Below are positions 60,476-64,000 of a stretch of DNA of 64,000 nt, piece by piece. How positions within the stretch are numbered: the first letter of the stretch is position 1; every line of letters starts with the position of its first letter. Source of the stretch: Ciona intestinalis (Eukaryota; Chordata; Ascidiacea; Phlebobranchia; Cionidae); the NCBI RefSeq assembly GCF_000224145.3, contig NW_004190506.2:181517-245516 (forward strand). Reading direction: 5' to 3'. The translations under genes and the position numbers were made by a program. The notes beneath the pieces were generated by a model that was given only the letters and a program-made list of their open reading frames with translations, made no database searches and was not told the DNA's origin.

Positions 60476-63400
60476 ACAGTTTTCTTTTAGCTATTAATCT
60501 TGGTCTATTTTTAGGTTTGTCATTGTTGTTTTCCGACGCCAAAGCTTCGGTTGAATCGAAGTCGTTGTCTGTAGTTGATACTTTTCGTGCTTGAGTGGTA
60601 ACAGCGTTTAATTCTAGAAAAATATCAAAATGAAAAGAGAACACTATTGCTGTATACTATGTGGGTAAGGCCCCTTTTAAGTTCTGCAGCTATATAGGCC
60701 TAGTCTACGCTTTATCTTTAGGCGCTTCGTGTCTACATATTAAAATTTCCCAAAGTTTACATAACTTTGTGAAAAAAACGACTATAACCTGATTCACCTT
60801 TATTTTTTCCCGCTTGCTGTGCCCGGGCTTTTGACGAATCAAAGAAGTTAATTCTATATCCGCTAGACGGCGCTAGGTGTTCCATGCTGTGATCTGTCGC
60901 ATTGGGAAGCTCCCAGGGGTCAGCTGGTCGAATTTCGCGTTTCAAAAACAAAGACATTTTTGGAAATTGTATTTCTCTAACTCCTGTAAACAAGCGTTTA
61001 TAGGAATTTTGCGACTTGACGTCACTAATTAAATGTGCAAATTTGCAAACGAAACTTCGGTCCTTTTCAGACCATTTAAGAACATATGGACAAAAGATGT
61101 GCGTCAGAATTACAATGCCCTTTAAGGTACATCAACATACACAAATTTCCAATAGTTTACCTGCCATTGGTGCTGTCGTAGCTTCTTCTTGGTAACTTGC
61201 CATTCGTGGCAAATTGTTTGGAGTCTTAACTCTTTCTTTGGGCGGTGTGACACTTGCCATTCGCGGAGTTGTACATTTGTTTACAACCTCAACTTGAAAT
61301 GGCGACGTCACGAGATCTCTTGTGACGTTGTAACTACTGTGGTTGCCTCGGTAAAAATCTGTTAAAAAAAAAGATAAGAAAACAAATCTAATTTGGAAAA
61401 AAAAACAGAACGATTCACTTATTCAAAAGGAAGCAAAGATTGGAGCTTCGAACCCCTCAGCTCCGTACTAGAAGCGGGCACGCTATAAACCGCACGCAAA
61501 CTATAGACAAGCAGTAAGTATGATTAACGTAGTTTATCTTTACTTAACACAACATAAACTCGCTTTATCTCTCCAGCGAAGATTAGGTTAATTAAAACAA
61601 TGAATGGATGGGAACTAGCACCAAAACAGCAGTCGTTATAAACACGATGCGGCTAAAACTACTTGAGCAATAGTATATCGAATAAAGGCGTGGTTCAAAA
61701 ATTAAATAACCCTTCCCGCCACAGCGATGTTTTTATAACAATCCTTTATTAAAACAAACAACCGCGCTGCATACCTTCATTATTATTGGGGTCTATTTTC
61801 GGTAAATTTATCTGTGACGTCATAGTCGCAGTTGTTGGGCGTTCGTTCTTCGATATTGTGACGTCACAATCAAATGTTTGTCTCCTTTCTTCTAATTCGT
61901 TCCAGAATTCTCTCGAATTTATTATTCTGGATTTAAAAAAATATTTTTTAAACAAAATGAATTTTTTTTTTATTTGTGACTAAAATTCAAAAGAAAAAAT
62001 ATTCTGTTCGAAATTATCGGCTGCCTTTAAGCCATATAGGGTATGATTCGAGGCTTGTCGCTGCTATCATTGTTCACAAGACCCTAAACTTTAATTGCGC
62101 CAAGCCAATGGCTGCTAATGGGTTGTTCAAATTGCCAGTCAGGCCAGGCCATATAGCCATACATAAAAAAACAATCACCCTTAAAATTACGTGTTTAGTA
62201 ATCCGTAAGAAGCCACAAGGTTATAAAATATGTAACTCTTTGTATTTGCCTGTAGAACAAATACAAACATAAATGTGATCACACCTGTAATTTAATTCTT
62301 TTTCCGGTGGCAATTCCATTTGGGTTAAATCGCGCGCTTTGTATTGTGACATCATTTCTCTTCTCTCCCCGCTTTTTGTTCCTCGGCGCCACCTCGTGAC
62401 GAAGTCCCCACTGAGGCCAGAGCCAGTTTGAATGAAATCTGAGATTTCGGTTCCTAACATTAAGCTTGGAGCTGTGGATTTCCCGGTTCGTGGTGTAGGG
62501 AAGGTCTGAACGTTCGGGGTGTGTTCTCTCTCTTCTATAAGGTGTGCGGGGACGTAGAACCGTCGTTGCTTGTTTAATCTGATTCCTGGGCTCTTACCCA
62601 TCTGTTCCCGGTAAAAAATATTGTCTGCCAGCATGTCTGATTCAACTCTGCTCATTGCCGCCATCTTGCGGGAGTAAAAATTCCGCTCGACCTCGTCGAA
62701 GACACACGAGTTAGAAGTTGTGGTCGCTTCGGTGCTCGCGTGAGAATTAGAACGAGAAACATTCGGGCACCCATACATCATAGTGGGCATTCCTCGAATG
62801 CGTCTACTGCTCAATGGCCTCGCATCTCGAAAGGGCGCGAATTTTTCCAATGTCTTCTCTAGCACGTCGCAAAGTTCGATTTTAAAAACGCGAGTTTTTG
62901 GTCTTGACTCTAAAATTGGTGACTTCGACAACTTTTTGTTTGTTTCTGTGTTTTCCTTTTTAACTTTTGGCGATTCCTTTTTAATTTCTTGGCTTAAAAT
63001 TTCTCCTTTTAAAATATTCCCAGTAATCTCTGGAGTTATTCCAGCTGTTGCAATACTTTCTTTTGGATCCTGCGGTGCTTCAGAAACATGTCCCGCAACA
63101 TTTAACAAACTCTTCTCTTCGGCAACAGTACTACGCCTTTCAAGACCACAATTACCGTCAAATGACGTGGATTTGTCAACTTTTTCGGACCCCGCCACAT
63201 CTGCCCCCGTTGCTTGTACACCTACACCCACAGACAAAGGTTCCGCTTTCTTTACTTCGCATTTTTCGCATTTCTTTAACTCAGGGGCTTTTAACAAGTT
63301 CACATTAGACGGGTACTGAACACTGACGTCATTTCCCATTGATGATGTCACAATTGGGCCACAAAAAGGTATTTGTTGGTTACCAATCCACCGCGCAGGT

Positions 63401-64000
63401 TGTTTATCAAAATCATTCATCCGGCAGTGGGCGCACCGTGATCGGATTTTTTTCTTACTTTCTGTGATGAAAGTGTGACGATCGCTCGACGAACTCGATG
63501 CGTATTCACTCTCCATGGATGACGTCAAAGATGACGTCAAACACGGTTTTGCCTTGATGACTTCCTTACCTGTTGCATAGTTACAATATTGTTTAATATT
63601 TATCTGCCAGTGAGTGTAGTGAGTCTATTTATTCTCGCACGGAGTGTAAAAACGGTTTTTATAACATGGGTGTTCTGTTTCACCCCTCTCGTGCGCGCGT
63701 ACGAGTTACCACTTGTGTAACTTTGTGAGTCAATGTTTTTATGAACCTATAACGAACCAATTGGTTGGAGCAATTGCCATTAAATACCCTGCACTTTTTT
63801 TTAAACAAATAAATAAAGTTTTGACGACTTTTTATACACTAAACAGTCAAAATATTTAAACTCACTTTTGAGCTTCGTCCGGCTATCACGTGACTTTCTT
63901 CTTTTGTCAACAGTTGTCTTGGCAACAGCGATGACGTTGTTCCCGGTTTGTTCTGATTGGTCCACGACCTCTGGAAGGGTGTTTACCGCGACTTCGGTTG
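60474..64000 (-). CDS. Uncharacterised protein, last six exons (N-terminus beyond right edge)
   Basis: I do not recognise this gene. Exons in order are 63866 to at least 64000, 62285-63569, 61775-61926, 61161-61358, 60798-60983 and 60474-60613 (stop TAA at 60474-60476). All phases match and give 697 residues. The product is mostly hydrophilic, rich in Ser, Lys and Glu, with no signal peptide or membrane segment in the visible part. Two CxxC pairs (CAHC and CEKC) lie about 60 residues apart. Two PRMAS motifs occur in exon 61161-61358, and SREFWNELEERR suggests a short helix. The ATG at 63516 is not the start, because an upstream exon ending TKLK joins in frame at 63569. An AATAAA overlaps the stop codon. 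Low complexity and basic patches suggest a cytoskeletal or cilium-associated protein, but that is a guess. Confidence 0.8.
61436..61500 (-). other. tRNA-like fragment (possible tRNA-derived repeat)
   Basis: On the minus strand 'tagcgtgcccgcttctagta' is followed by 'gaggggttcgaagctcc', similar to the anticodon and T-loop half of a tRNA, including a B-box-like GGTTCGAAG. A convincing acceptor stem and D-arm are missing. It is in the intron between two exons of the uncharacterised gene and is more likely a repeat than a working tRNA gene. Confidence 0.3.

Larger units (their letters stand above)
59712..61079. repeat. Second duplicated segment, copy 2
   Basis: This is the partner of 57600-58951. 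It starts at the first base after the 500-N gap and continues into the rest of the right-hand gene, so this copy is the one attached to a full gene model. The match to copy 1 stops within the intron between exons 61161-61358 and 60798-60983. Confidence 0.9.

Noticed and set aside
62783..63319. Plus-strand ORF of 178 residues
   Set aside because: It is a shadow of the large minus-strand exon 62285-63569, which has matching splice sites and phase on both sides.
1..64000. A new multi-gene molecular system
   Set aside because: The window holds one giant housekeeping ligase gene, a nested Rab gene and part of one unassigned gene; nothing in their order or spacing suggests a linked system beyond ordinary eukaryotic gene neighbourhood.

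Overview
The window looks like a chordate, most probably tunicate (Ciona-type), nuclear scaffold. It is AT-rich, its genes are split into many short exons with compact introns, and the introns are full of short non-autonomous transposon-like elements, minisatellites and tRNA-like repeats. There are two runs of N (29091-29140 and 59212-59711), so it is a scaffold with gaps. The organism call is inference from gene structure, from protein similarity to vertebrate UBR4, and from remembered Ciona-type repeat families.

Almost the whole window (637-57485, minus strand) is one giant gene, the orthologue of the E3 ubiquitin ligase UBR4 (p600; BIG/Pushover family). I traced 99 exons from the initiator ATG at 57485 down to 637 by matching splice sites, reading phase and order against the known vertebrate protein. 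They join without a frame break into 14,898 nt (4,966 codons). The UBR box, the acidic/UIM-like region, the Cys-rich zinc region and the start of the C-terminal hemi-RING region are all recognisable; the last part of the C-terminus lies beyond the left edge.

Inside the largest UBR4 intron (4513-9113), on the opposite strand, sits a complete small gene (coding 7627-8706) for a Rab11/Rab25-like GTPase of 225 residues with an unusual switch II residue. Right of UBR4, also on the minus strand, is an uncharacterised gene whose last six exons (60474 to beyond 64000) encode at least 697 residues; I do not recognise it.

Two segments are present twice, each pair separated by an N gap or by sequence containing one. 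These are a five-exon UBR4 block (26442-29090 and 29141-31633) and the UBR4 5' flank with the last two exons of the right-hand gene (57600-58951 and 59712-61079). Both could be uncollapsed haplotypes in the assembly or true tandem duplications. The UBR4 block is frame-neutral, so reading frame alone cannot decide.

I found no bacterial or phage features, no CRISPR array and no convincing new molecular system. The most interesting points are a probable in-frame 54-nt extra UBR4 exon, an inverted transposon-linked copy of a UBR4 exon end, the Rab catalytic-residue substitution, and several full TGACGTCA octamers inside coding exons of the right-hand gene.
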